DNA from: Mugil cephalus
Taxonomy: Eukaryota > Chordata > Actinopteri > Mugiliformes > Mugilidae
Assembly: GCF_022458985.1 (NCBI RefSeq)
Contig: NC_061777.1
Location: forward strand, 11,497,668-11,561,667
Length of the DNA: 64,000 nt
Direction: 5' to 3'
Positions 42,161 through 55,064 of the stretch are shown in pieces; within the stretch, counting starts at the first letter, position 1, and each line of letters opens with the position of its first letter. Made by a program: the position numbers and the translations under genes. The notes under the pieces are model-generated. The model was not told the DNA's origin. It ran no database searches and worked only from the letters and a program-made list of their open reading frames with translations.

Positions 42161-43599
42161 CCCCCTCCCAGACTCAGCATGTACCCACCCAGGAGTGCAT
42201 AACCTATATTTCGTAAACACTTTGTCACAAAAACTGAATGATGACCTGTTGTTATTTTCTCATTACTAAATAAACTCTATGTGTTGTAAGGAATGCTAAA
42301 ATGAAATGAAAAAAAAATCCTTCATGAGAGTTTCTTTCCTCGTGCCACTTGTTGTGGTTACTCAAATCATCGAGAACAAAGTTGACAGTGCAGACATGTG
42401 AAAATGTTCCTCATCTCAAAATACCCATGCTGGGAGTACAGTACAGCACTGGACACAGCAAATCATGTTGGATTAACATGTCACAAGGAGCCTGTCAAAT
42501 AATGAGCGGCAGCTGTAGCTTTTCTACACGCTGATTAAGCATTAACCGGAGGAGCGTGAACGAGGGGCGGTGTTTGTTAGAAAGAGTTCACCGCTGCTGC
42601 ATTTATGCCCTTTACCGTGTGCGTGAAGTGTTAAAGTTAGAGGGATGACCTTAGAGGCTTAGAGGAGTTGATTGCAGACGTGCCACTCAGGGTTCACAGG
42701 GTGTGCTCGGCTACATGCAAGTGTGTGTGTGTGTGTTTGGTTTAATGAGCATTCTGGCCCCGCTCTAAAGTCTGTGCTGGCGACATCCAAGCCCTGCTGT
42801 TTTATTGAGAGGCAAAACGCTGCAGTCGAACTAAAAGCGCCATTTTCACAGAGAGAAGGTTCTCCTCATAAATGTGCGTCGGTAGGAGTGAAGAAGAGGA
42901 TTTCTTAATGAACGTGAACCACTTGTTAGGGTTGCGTATGCCGTCATTTCCAGAGATGCGTGCCTTAAACGTTTGCGAAGTGTTAACGGATCTGCCAGAA
43001 CTCGTAAAAGGAGCAGTTGTGAAACGCTCTGAGTGAGAGGTTCTCTGAGGATCTTGGGCAAACTGGGTTTTCTGCTTTCTCTCTGGCATGTTGTCAGCTC
43101 TCGTTTGGTCTCCTCCCTCTGCCCAGGACTTTCTTCCTACACGTGCTGATAGAGAGCAAACACCCTGTGCCGAACATAAAGGACAATTACTGTAAGCGTT
43201 GTAACTTGGTGCACCGCCCTTGGTTATTGTGAGTAGTTCTCAAACACTCCCTGTTTGGGGCTCGATGCCATATTGTGGATGGACAAAAGCCTGACGTTTT
43301 CACTGTGACTCAAGTGCTACCTCTACATTTTGAGATAAAGTGAGAGAGGGAGAAAGAGAGAGGAGGTGCAGTGGCTAAAAGTAAGGTATCAGCTGCATCT
43401 GTGCGGTCATGAGTAATGGACACCGGCCGGCTGGAGCTATTAGTTTATCCTCTGGACACTGGATCTGTGCAGCTCAGGACCAATCGTGGCCGACGCTCTC
43501 TGTGTAAATTATTGTTGATTATTTTCACACATGCTAGTCATTAGCATCCACACAAATATTGCGTACTGGAGCAATTACAAAATTGTCCAATATGCAAAT

Positions 43600-44246
43600 C
43601 TGTAACCTGTGACACTACACACATAGAATAGGTGTTGTTGCCTCCAGTCAACATTGCGTGTTGACTGGAGGCAAAAACAGAGGGAAGCTTGAGGCAAACA
43701 TTGTCACTCTCAACCATGAAAATGTCACCTTGCTGTATATTTTCAAAAACACTAACTTGAAGTTTTATCACACACCAGCCACTGCCAGTCGTAGACAACT
43801 TTGGTTTAGCCATTAACAGAAAGGACTGGAGTGAGACAAATCAGCAACACACACAGCTCTTATCAGATAAGATTAATATGTAATGCATCATAACTTTCAG
43901 CCTGGATAACATTATGGACTAGAATAAATCGTGACTGAAATTAAACATTACTTGGGTGTTTCAGGAGTGTCCAAGCAGAAGCTGCATTTACTACGTTAGC
44001 CTCCACAGTGGTTCCACTTGCTTCTGTAGAAAAGTCCCATCAGTCAGAGACACTCACGGTCTCGGAGAGTGGGTGTATTAGTATATTCACTAAAATATGT
44101 ATTTTGGACAACCAAATGTGCCAAAACAGTCCATTGAAACATGCTAACTGCAGTTTACAAGCTATAGTGTTTGAGATGTTTGGCCTCCAGTTAAGCCCCG
44201 CCCCTCACAAAACGCCACATTGTTTACAAACGTAAAGGGGTCTATG
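43600..44246. mobile_element. Interspersed repeat, copy 1 (left end replaced by a hairpin)
   Basis: Shares a long series of blocks in order with 49231-50016: TTGAAGTTTTATCACA, CAGATAAGATTAATATGTA, GAGAGTGGGTGTATTAGTATATTC, AGCTATAGTGTTTGAGATGTTTGG and AGTTAAGCCCCGCCCCT. It ends AAAGGGGTCTAT. The left terminus seen in copy 2 is absent; a perfect 16-bp hairpin is found in its place. Confidence 0.75.
43638..43674. repeat. Perfect 16-bp inverted repeat with 5-nt loop
   Basis: Left arm TTGCCTCCAGTCAACA, loop TTGCG, right arm TGTTGACTGGAGGCAA; the arms are exact reverse complements. The right arm is repeat sequence (copy 2 has TGTTAACCGGAGGCAG at the same place). Confidence 0.95.
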
Positions 44247-46129
44247 GAATAGAATAGAATGGAATAGAATAGAACGGAGTACCTATAGACTGTAGTTCTG
44301 GCCATGGCTGCTCTCTCATCTGCAGCATTTTGCGCCCACATACTGAGGTGTGCGTTTGATTCATCAGCACTGCAGTGCCCACAGTGAAACACCGGCGAAG
44401 GTACAGCGCACGGTGATTAGACGGGGTTACCTCGTGGAAATTATGGATTCTCAGAAGCGCGTGGGCGGACATCATGAGTCAGCGTTGCTTTGTGTGGCAG
44501 ATGGTTTGGCGCTGGCAACAAATGTGGGCGCAGTCGAAGATTTTTAACTGCGCGTCTTAGCTGTCGTGTACAAGCGGCATCTGAAAAAAATTAAAAATTA
44601 ATATATATATGTGTGTGTATGGCATCACGGTTTCTGCAATTCAGCGTGAAATAAAGGAAGCCAGAGAGAAAAGTGAATTCAGGATATGACGACGCCAACA
44701 TGTGACAGTAGTGTTTACAACTCAATGATGCATCTTCTACAACAGCAACAAACCATGAACTTCAAAACGTGGCAGACCCCTTTTATGATAACTCATTGTG
44801 ATAAGGCAGACTTTGTTATTTGCCTTTTCACATTTGCAGAGTCATGTCTCCGTCCTCTTATCCGACCCGTGCAGTAAATGGTAATAAAACTGATTCTTGT
44901 TTGTAGAGTGATATTTAAAGTCTGCACTCTGCACTGCATGGACAATGTTGAGGTAATAAACACCAATAAAGACCAAAGCCATATCAAACTTTATTATGAT
45001 GAAATTGCAATCCCGCAACTTGAATACCAGACAGCAGTTATGAAAGGGGTAGTTTGGTACTTCAGTACTAAGGACAGGTACAACTGGGAAATTATTCTTT
45101 AAATAATATTTGTTGTTTAAGTCACCACATGTCTCTGCTGCAGATCACATAAATCCCATGATGGTTATTAGCTTATGTGCGAGAGTGAAATGTACATAAA
45201 GTAAAGTGATATGGTTTCAGTATCAAAGTAAAAACTCTTGAGCTTCACACATTACAAATGAGCAGCAATCTCTTTCCCCTGGGCCGAAGGAACAAATTCC
45301 AGATTAATCTCTGTGTGAAACGGCTCCTGGGTCTTTCAGCGCCGCTGCTGCCAGCTCTGAGCGACGCTTGGGTTGCAAGATGCCCACTCCTCTGCAGGTC
45401 CGTGCCAGGACAGCCGCCAGGTTGCACCGAATTAGCTGCGGTGCTTGAACAGAAGACGACAGTGAAACAGATCCTCCTGTGTGTAGCTCTATTAGGGAAA
45501 GAAGTGGAGCATTCTGTTATTTTGTTTTCATGTATAAAATCAATCCTGGTGCACAGGAAAATCAAACAAGGCGACAGAGACGTTCATCTGTGTATCTTGA
45601 TAAGGCCCTAATCTGATTTGAACCACAAAAACACAGGTCTAATGAGCGGGTTTTTAGCATGTTAAACCTTTCCTTTTTCATCAATTGGCGCTTATATTTC
45701 AACAGTAAACACACATATACAGTAGATTCTAATCAAACTCGGGTCAATAGAAAAGGAAAAATGAGACATTTCAGAAAATTAATATAGCAAACTAACAGCA
45801 TAACTGCTTAAGTCGTTTTTGACTTACTGATAAAATATAATGAGTTTGCCAAAATTGTTTTTTTTTTCTTGTTTTCAGAAAACGTTCAATTATGCTATTA
45901 GGCTAACGATATGATAAAAGGAGAAGAAAGGGAACTATGTATGTACGAATCTCATTGAAAGGACAGTTTAAAATCAACCTTAATGTTACCGTTTGGAAGA
46001 TATTAGTTCTGGTTTTATTTATCTGGTATTTGGGTTAGTTTAGGTCACATAATTATGAGGACAGTTGACATTTCAATAAATAAGTCAGACAATAACTGAA
46101 TTTTCATCGCTCTGTGAACAATCGAGATC

Positions 46130-46590
46130 TAATTTTAGTCTGTGGACAGCAGGACACCGAGAAACTTCCATCACCACCCTCAACACCGACTCACCCCGAG
46201 GTTGCGTCCTCAGCCTCCACCACCTCTACTCTCTGCTCACAAACATGACTCCTCCAACAAACACCCAGGCAGTCGTACTGAGAAGTTCTCGGATGAGGCC
46301 TGGTGGACTGGTGCAGGTATAACAAACTCTCCGTTAAGGTGCCGAAAACAAAAGGACAGTGGTGGACTTCAGAAGAGGTGACCACGTTCACTCTCCCCTT
46401 TACATCAAGGGAGAAGAAGTAGAGACGGTCCACAGCGCCAAGTACCTGGAGGTCACATCTCCAGTGACTTAAAGTAGACCACAAACAAAGAGAGCGTGGT
46501 CAAGAAAGGCCCACCAAGGCCTCTGCTACCTGAGGACGGTAAAGCAGGCTGGACCTTCAACCTTGAACCTTGAACCGAATGATTGAAAAG
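46130..46590 (+). pseudogene. Degenerate non-LTR retrotransposon ORF2 segment
   Basis: Across shifting plus-strand frames, pieces characteristic of fish LINE reverse transcriptases appear in the right order: RGCVLS, LYSLLTNM, FSDEAW, VDFRR, SPLYIKGEEVETVHSAKYLE and CYLRT. The last are typical of the region after the RT catalytic motif. A tandem CCTTGAACCTTGAACC near 46558 may be its 3' tail. Several frameshifts show the copy is dead. Confidence 0.7.
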
Positions 46591-49230
46591 TCCAGTCTAG
46601 CACAAGCTGCAGCTCTTCATCTAACAGCTCACTGTGGTTGCTCTTTCTTCTTTCATTACAAACCGTCAGAGGATGCTGCAGATGCAAAGTAATTTACCAC
46701 TTAAATCAGGTTTAACCTGAAACTGCTGCAAGAGAAAAATTTTAAACCCTTTTTGAGGAATCTTTGTACTTATCGGCTATTGTCTGATGATGATTAAACA
46801 TTTCGCCTTCGCATCTAAATATCCAGTGACACATTAGCTACAACTTAAAATAGCACTTTTTTGTTCCCACGGATATCGCCGCAGACGCCCACTTCATTAA
46901 GCCTCTCCGTGCAAGTGTGCAGACTCTTCAAATGTTTCCTCAAGTGTCCTAATGTTCCTGAAGATTCACCAGTAATTAGCTTGAGCGTCAAATCCTCAGA
47001 CAGACAAGCGACAAGCCTCGAGATGTTTGTGTGTGTACGTGTGCGTGGGCGGGTACGTGTTGTTTGCTGTTGAATTTGTGTATTTGTTGTCATAATCACC
47101 GCCATGCCAGCTAATTCTCCCTCTATTTATGTGAGTGTTTTGACAGCTGACGCAAAGTGGAAAGTCTTGGTGCCCGAGTGCTGGGAGAGCAGCGAGCACT
47201 CTGACAGACACACACAACCACGCACACACACACACACAATGGATAACTCATCCTTTACAGTCGGTCAAACACACGCAATTAGCAACACCCTCTGGACCAA
47301 TCAGTGTGAGCCTGTGTGAGCGCGTCTGTTAACTGGTGTCCAGTCCGACCAGTATCAGATTCAGACCACAGTGATCCCCCCCTCACTTCACGTTAATACC
47401 CTGCCTCTCTATTTTAGCCGCCCTTATGTAATCGGTCACGTTTCTCCCGACACCACTTTCTCAGTCGTCACCTTCTTGTTTTACATTCAGCAGGTGCTCC
47501 TCTCATCTGAAGAGCTCGCGCTCGGGCATCAAAGTAAACAAGAACGCAGGAGTGCGGCGCTGAGTGTGTGCAGAGAAGAAATCACCCTCTGTGTAGACTT
47601 TGTTCAGGAGGGACCAGATGGTGCGACACTAGAAAGATGCATGTGGAGGGTGGCAGCATAATGAAGCACAACGGCGTCTCGGAGTATTTAGTATTACAAC
47701 TAAGACTTTCATTATCAACAGACGATTGTACAAATGTTTTTTAATGTAATGATTAATTATTAACTCTACAAAATGAGACATTCTGTGAGCACAAAGTACT
47801 TTTACGTGTTTTCTCCAGCCTACAACAATCTAAAACCCACAGATTATTTACGTGCAACGATACAAACCGGAGGTCTTTGCCCAATCAAACAACATAAGCC
47901 ACTGAAATGGGTCATCAGACATCTGCGGAGCAGCTCGTCACTTTCCAAAGGAAATTAATTAGTGATAAACTGTGTGACACATTTTGGAGCTGGACAACAG
48001 CCTGAAACATTTCCATCACAATCTGTGTGAATGATTCATTTTCAGATGTTTGGGTGTTAAAAGCAATAAAAGTTTGTTCTGAGTCGTGGTCCGACTGAGA
48101 GGGAGCACACATTGGTCTCCTGCTGCCGTGGTGACCAAGGACAGCTGGAGGCAGAGGGGAGGAAAGCGGAAAAAAGTCGAGGGAGTGACACGCCGACAGC
48201 TGCGCACAATACCAAAGACAAATTTAAAAAAGCCTCACCCAGCGGAGCCGAAGTGGAAAGAGTGGCACACGGAGACGGGCCGAGGGAGAGGAGAGGTGTC
48301 TGGTGACTGAAGGCGAGCTCACCTGAAGGCAGCCAGAGACGGAGGAGCACGCTTTAATGTGGGACAGCGTTCCAACAGGGCATTATTCAGCCCTAAATAT
48401 AGACGGGACAGAAGTAGGCTGAGCTGACTGCACTGCCAAAAGGCCACAAAATGAGCCAGAGAGTGAAGCCTTGAATAAAGCGAGCGAGGTCTGACACGTG
48501 CACCTATTTGTTTTGGGGTTAAATGAAACATAAAAGCAACTCGTGGCGATAAGGACGACAAAACCCTGTTGTTGCACCAAAGACAGAGCATTTTCCTGTT
48601 TACTTTGCACGTGATGAACTGTTTGATATGTGTGTTTGGATTAGGGAACTCTATGTTGCAGATACAGTCTTAGCTCAGATTCTAAACCTCTAACAAAATT
48701 AGGAAATTTTTCAATTAAAAACACACAGTCTCATTTGACGGTGCATTTTTCAGTTTCCATCTCAGAGGGATCAAGCGAGTCTCTACCGAAGGAAAACAGA
48801 AGTCTGTTGCCAAGAACATGACACACATGCTAGGAATCTGTGTTGGTGTTTGGTGGATTACTACAGGAAACACACGAATAAGGAGACGTAGAGCACTGCG
48901 ACTGAAGGAGCTTCAACACATGCAAAAAACTGCATTTGAAATTGTGAAGAATATGTTAAAGGTGTCTCTCACATAAAGAAAGCTGTCCGGTTTGTACATG
49001 GATGTCCACACATGGACGATGGCAACGTGCTAATGTTTGCTAAAGAATGTGTGTGAGTCATTAGAGGAGTCCCCTCATTATAGCGTGTGACAGAAGGATA
49101 ATAAAGTAAGAACTTTGATGGATAACTCTGACTCAGAGTATTAACTGGCTTTAATTACTTTAAGGAGGAATGTCTTCACCGCCAGTGTGGACAGGAGGTG
49201 CACATGTTTCAATATTGCAACAAAAAATAT

Positions 49231-50016
49231 ATTTATAGACCCCTTCACGGCCTACGTCACTGTGACGTCACAATGTTAACCGGAGGCAGAAAAGAGCAAA
49301 GCTTGAGGCGAACTCTGTCACTTTCAATCATGAAAATGTTGCTGTATTTTTTTGGTGCCAAAACTGAAAAATTAAAAACACTAACTTGAAGTTTTATCAC
49401 ATACCAGCCACTGCCAGTTGTACACACCTTCGGTTTGGCTTTGGCGATTGAAAGAAAGGACTAGAGTGAGTCAATCAACAACGTGCACACTTCTTATCAG
49501 ATAAGATTAATATGTACTGCATCATCAGTTTCAGCCTGGAAATCGTCATGGGTTAGACTAAATCGTGACTGAAATTACGTCAAGTTAATCATTATTTAGG
49601 GGATGTGTTACACATTCATGCTAATGATAACCTCTAGCTAAGGCAACATTACTTGTGTGTTTCAGGGGTGTCCAAGCTGAAGTACTTTACCCTCCACAGC
49701 GGTTCCAGTTACTTCTTGTAAAAGCCTTGTTGGAGAGGCTTCACTTGATAAAGACAGACCAGAATTTGTCCCCTCGTGTCCTCCTTTGGTCAAATCGGCC
49801 ATCTAGTGAGTGAGAGTGTAGAGTCTCATTTTTAAAATAACACTCACTGTCTTGGAGAGTGGGTGTATTAGTATATTCGCTAAAATATGCGTCCTCGTCC
49901 ATTCTTGCCAAAACAGTCCATTGAAATATGCTAACCGTCGTTTGCAAGCTATAGTGTTTGAGATGTTTGGCATCCAGTTAAGCCCCGCCCCTACAAAAAC
50001 GGCGAAGGGGTCTATG
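49231..50016. mobile_element. Interspersed DNA-transposon-like repeat, copy 2
   Basis: Termini TAGACCCCTTCACGG and CGGCGAAGGGGTCTA form inverted repeats of 11 bp around about 785 bp. The left part has the odd palindrome ACGTCACTGTGACGT. Internal blocks match 43600-44246. No intact transposase was seen; the superfamily is undetermined. Confidence 0.7.
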
Positions 50017-51605
50017 CAGTACATATGCCAGTTTTAGAGCAGAACAACAATTAATACACAGGATGTTACAATCCCTTGTGCCAAGATCCCAGGCAAAACA
50101 CAAGCCCAGTCCAACTGAAAATCAACCAGCAGGCTAGCAGTCAGCTAACAGCTAGCAACAAACAAGAAGACACCACCAAACTAGCCTAGCCACCGGCAGT
50201 AGGCACTAAGCAGCACATCATTAGGGTTTTCAAGTGGGCACCTCCCTTCACCGATGTTTCATTAAATTAAGCCCACGACACCTCAAGAAGGCTTAACAGG
50301 GAGTTCCAGCGTCCTGGAGTCAACCCCCTCCATGCTGCCACCGCACAACCCCATGACTTTCAACCACAGAGAGATTAGCTTAGCCCTTTTTACTGCTATT
50401 CAACAAAACACACAATTGTGTCAGCCTCTGGGCTGTATCTTGCTAAAAGACAGTTCAACACAGTGCATACGAATCAAATTAATTCCTGGGACTTCATGGG
50501 CAACCCTCTGACTCACAACACCCCCTCCTTGCTGAGCTGACAAGTCCAGAAAATCTGGCGATGGTACACACAGGGCGAACCCAGCTCCTCCATTTTTTTA
50601 AAAAAATGACACTCTTTTCTCTCCCTGTGCTCCTTTCATCCAGCCCAACACAAAGCCGAAGGTTCTGTCAACTTCCTCTGTGTTTGTGAGTGGGACATTA
50701 ACCCAGAACACGGAAACACTAACAGCATATCGCTAATACGATGAAAGACACAAAGAATGAAAGAAACTAGACGTGTCCTCTGTCATTTTGTCATATCTTA
50801 AATTTTAAAGGTGACACCAGGCGTGGTTGTATTGAACAAAACAACAAAGTCCCCTTTTCAAAGGGTGACTAAGCAACATTAGCATTAGTTTCTTTTTCTC
50901 TCTCAAACTGGTTTTGTCAGATCAGCCAAACTTTCAGAATGAGACACAGTCATGGTTCAGTCACAGTGTATCAGTTTTCGAGCGGCTGCGTGTCGTGAAA
51001 GCTGAAATTATAGTTTTATGGGCCGCAAAGTGTATGCGGGTCGTTATCTGGGCCTGCTCCGTCCTGCTGTCCTCAGCGGCCCAGACAATCACACACGACG
51101 CACACCTACGGCGATCATGACTCAGTTAGAAATTCCCACTCTCTGCTCGTCGAGAGATCCTGACGGTGAATCATCGCAGAACATAGAGGATAGGTGCGAC
51201 ATTCTGGGACTGTGTGGAGGAGACAGAATAACCTAATTCGTATTTGCATTTCAATTGGTTCGCAAGAATGTGTTATTGAGGCGGTATTAGAGTCCTTTTA
51301 GAGTCCATTTACTGCGCATAAAAGTGAAATACCATCTAAATCGTTTAACGTTAATGTTTCTATGAGTGAAGAACTACCAGGACTAAGGATGCTCTCATTA
51401 CATAAAGACAAATTAAAGCTAACGACGGTGGGAAGGGTTTAGTTTTTTTTTTTTGAAGGTCTTTGGACATAACCCAAAGGTATAGGATGCTGAACAAACA
51501 AGCCATAAATTAGCATGTTTTTATTTGGGACAGCTCCTGGAAGCCACTCAGTGATGAGTAACTCCTGCAGCAATGTCAAAGGTTTTTCTGGGCACATTCC
51601 AGTCC

Positions 51606-51632
51606 GGGTGGGGGTGGGGGTGGGGTGGGGTG
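51606..51632 (+). other. G-rich tract, potential G-quadruplex
   Basis: Five runs of three to five G separated by single T on the plus strand, satisfying the G3+N1-7 pattern. It lies about 390 bp beyond the fem1c poly(A) candidate. Confidence 0.6.
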
Positions 51633-53644
51633 TCCTCTGTGCGTCTTCTCGGGGTTCAAATATCTGGAAAGGCTCCACCGGCGCTCAGTGACTCTGCAGT
51701 AAAAGCAATGAAGTATCAAACACTTCAGACTCTTGTTAAGCGTTACTCCCCCACGTTGTTGTCATGAAGCTTTTGATTTGTGTGAGCACAAGCGACTGGA
51801 GAAAACTGCATCAGGTCAGGACTGAATGAAGCCCCAGTTAAACAGCATAATACTGGTGGGATACATAAACGCTCCTCATCCTAATTAGGCCAAATGACAC
51901 CGGCTATAATTAAAATGCACACACACTTACACACTTGCCACAGACATTGTGCGATCAGTTCAACACCAAGAAGGGAAATGAAGACATGTGGACGAGGAGA
52001 CAAGTGCAACATGGGTTTATTGTCAAACTGGTTATTAAGACATGAACTTGATTAATGCCATAACAAATCTTTAACTCCGCTGTAGTAAAGTGCAGATTCA
52101 AATCAAGTTGCCCTGGGAGTCCTCATACATTTTTCGATGTCTGATTTTTTTTTTTTTGTTTTTTTTTGTTTGAGCCGTCAGGTTAAATAGACTGAAATAT
52201 GAAATCCTACAAAATGTGAAAAGCCCTTTTTTATTTTTTTGTTTTTCTCTTAAATAAACCCACACGTCTGAAGCTAATGTGCAAACAAGATAATTCACAA
52301 AGCTGTACTACTCTGTCGTCCTCCCACTCACGCGTCACCTCTCATACAAAAATGACGATCCTAGCTGTAGTCAACAGTACGAACCGGTTCGTGATAAATG
52401 TAAATGAAGTAAGAACGCAGTGATCATTCAAACCCCTACATTTTTATTGAAAATAGTACAAAGGCGAATCACCAAAAGGCTGAAACAGAAACTACGTGAA
52501 AAAAATCATCTGCTCATTTTGAATTTGACCCCAGCAACACGTTTTTAATAAGCTTGTTTACCGCTCTGTTGCGTCACCTCTTCTCTTAAGAACACAGTGT
52601 AAGTGTTTGAGGAGGCCGGTGGATGACGGCTTGAAAGCCTGAATGTTTTTCCAGGCTTCTTTGATACAGGATCTCGGCCGCTCACGGGTTCAGGGGCTCC
52701 TTTGTCATATTTTTAGTTGCATAATGTGCCAACTGTTTTTCGGTGAGCGACGGGTCGAGACTGCAGGACGGACTTGTTTGGAGTCATCCAGAAACCTGGT
52801 TTTCATTTTTTCCTTCATAGCTTGGTAGAGTTTTTAACGTTGTTTACAGAAAGTGTTCCTGAGCCCAATGCAGTGACTTCTACGAAGACTACGACCATTC
52901 ATTATTGGTTTTTGACCTCATTTCTTCCAAAAATGGTTTCTCTCTAGAATACTTTAAGATCATCTACTGTACGTGATGAAATGCCAAATTCTCTGCATTT
53001 TCTTTTTTAACTTTTTGCCCATGTAGCCTTGTACAGAGTGGTAAACCCATCTCCATTTTAATTCAGTGACACTTTTCATAACCAGCCACGTTACCGAGCC
53101 GTTGTTGCGAGACGGCACCGGCCACTACGGAGCTTTTCTCAAATTCAAAACGAGCAAATGCCTCTCACACAAAATCCATTTCAGCACGTTCCCTCTTTAC
53201 TAGTTTCAATTAAACATGCGGTTTAGCATTCCGTCTTCACGTTTTATGCAGTGTTTTTGGGAAAAAAAAAAAAAAGATAAAAATAATTGGGTTGCAGTTT
53301 AGTCGTCATGAACTCTTATGAAAAGTCTTCAGTTTTACTCGGTTGGTTGATATGCTGCTGCACATGCACAGTGAGCCAGTGATGTACTCTTTTTTTTTTT
53401 TTTGATCTGGATTATTAACTTAAAAAAAACAAACAAAAAAAAAATGATGGCATTTAAAGGTCGGCCACATGTTAAAGAGGTCACTTCTGTGTACAAGCCT
53501 GCACTCTCCAGCGGCTGTAGCCGGTTCGGCCGCCGTGGTTTCTAGTGGTGGTCATGTGCGGTATGGAATCGCTTCGAGTGCCGCTTCACCAGTGTGCGAG
53601 CTCCATTAACACTCAAGAAACACTCTGTGTGGCTCGCGCACGCG

Positions 53645-53684
<40 letters not shown>

Positions 53685-53686
53685 CT
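53645..53686. repeat. CA microsatellite
   Basis: CA dinucleotide run with one AAA interruption inside the presumed fem1c 3' UTR. Confidence 0.93.
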
Positions 53687-54310
53687 CACACGTTCATGTA
53701 TACAAAAAAAACTTAAACGAATCACTCATATTCATTCATTCATTCATTCTTCTTCTTCCAACAATGAGCACAATGGTTCTGCACCCTGCTCTTTGATTGA
53801 AGCAGGTGGATACTGAAGGAAACGGCAGCAATGAGGTAAACACAAAAACTCATGAGAGATATTGCACAGACAAGTGCCGGCACAGAATACAACAGTCTCT
53901 CTTTCCAACAGCCTAGCCTGTGCATAGGAAGAATAAAGCACTTACGGTGTTACCCTTCTTGTAAAGCTTTGTTATACACTAAAGTGGGAACAAATGAATC
54001 AAGAATCCTATACCACTTGGCAGATGTCCAGATTTGCATGACAAAATCTACATGTATTGTAAAAGTACAAAAGAAAACAAACAAAAAAAAACAACAACCT
54101 AAGGATGACTGAGGAAGGGTCCATGACTGTTGGCAACAGTGAAGGGACAAAAAAAAAAAAAAAAAAATGAATAACCTGAAGTCCCAGCATATGTAGAAAT
54201 GCCTCCTCTCTTGCTTTGAGAAGAGAGAAGCAGGCAATGTTGAGACTGGGTTGGAGCCAGCATGGAGAAAAATCTCTCAAGTTTCATCCAATAAATAGCA
54301 TTGTGGAATA

Positions 54311-54360
54311 TGCAAAAAAAAAAAAAAAAAAAAAAAAGAAAAAAAAAGAAAAAAGGAAAA
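54311..54360. repeat. Poly(A)-rich tract
   Basis: Twenty-odd A residues followed by AAAAAAAG and AAAAGG units on the plus strand (poly-U in the fem1c transcript sense). Confidence 0.9.
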
Positions 54361-54799
54361 ACAAAAAAGATTCTCAAGCAGAAATACGTAGTAAACCCTT
54401 TTGCTCAGGTCATCCAGAGATTCAACTTTTGAGTCTGTCCATGTTACAGTCCCCCTCCAAATGCGTCCCCACAGACCGGACGGGCTTTGACCGGTCAGGT
54501 CTGCGGCTCTGAGACACAGGAGGAGAATTACGGTCACTCGTTCCTCCGTTTAATCCGACCATTTTCTTCTTTTAGTTGATCCTGGTTAAACGAGGACAAG
54601 TCTGTGCACATGAAGTTGATACTCTCCAAATAGTTTGAATTTGCAAACCTAACCCACACAATTGTTTGTTTGTTTTTTTTTCCTGCTTCTCAAACACCTC
54701 GTGGGTCAGGTGTTGAACTGCGATACTCCTCAGTCCGTTCAGTCCATTTATAATCGACCCCCACCTCCCTGTCACGACCGCCCTGCTCCTTCACGATCA

Positions 54800-55064
54800 T
54801 TATCTGTGGAGTAAGACGAAGGCCTCCAGCTTCTCGGGAATGTTCCCCCTGTAGTCGAGGCTGTGTTTGATGATAGCCCGGGCGGCTAGGCACTGCAGCG
54901 TGGTGTGGTTAATGGGCTGGATGACATTCCTGGCCAGCTCCTTCTCGTCCAGGAGGTCGCAGGCTGTTTGCTGGAAGGCGTTGGTGCTGTCGAAGTGGGT
55001 CCCGCAGGAAATCAGCAGGTTCATGATGTCGGGGTGACCGTTGGACGCCGCTATGTGGAGTGGG
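54800..55064 (-). CDS. fem1c: fem1c coding exon 6 (C-terminus)
   Basis: Residues 531-618 and TAA at 54802-54800. SPLHIAASNGHPDIMNLLIS starts it; QPINHTTLQCLAARAI and IPEKLEAFVLLHR end it. Acceptor CCCACCAG. Confidence 0.96.

Larger units (their letters stand above)
36431..52000. other. Intergenic region between fem1c and ccdc112
   Basis: No conserved protein-coding exon was recognised over 15.6 kb. The interval is a graveyard of mobile elements, listed separately, with CA microsatellites and AT-rich unique sequence in between. Open frames inside it are either transposon-derived or lack any domain signature. Confidence 0.6.
52001..54799 (-). other. fem1c: fem1c 3' UTR (inferred)
   Basis: The tract downstream of the fem1c stop has no other gene signal. 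Minus-strand AATAAA hexamers occur at 52448-52443, 52235-52230 and 52022-52017, so the 3' UTR could be 2.35-2.8 kb, in line with the long 3' UTR known for FEM1C. It contains a CA microsatellite (53645-53686) and several A/T homopolymers (about 53390, 54150 and 54315). Confidence 0.5.

Noticed and set aside
54216..54537. Lys-rich and Phe-rich open frames over poly(A)/poly(T)
   Set aside because: Translations of homopolymer tracts in the presumed fem1c 3' UTR.
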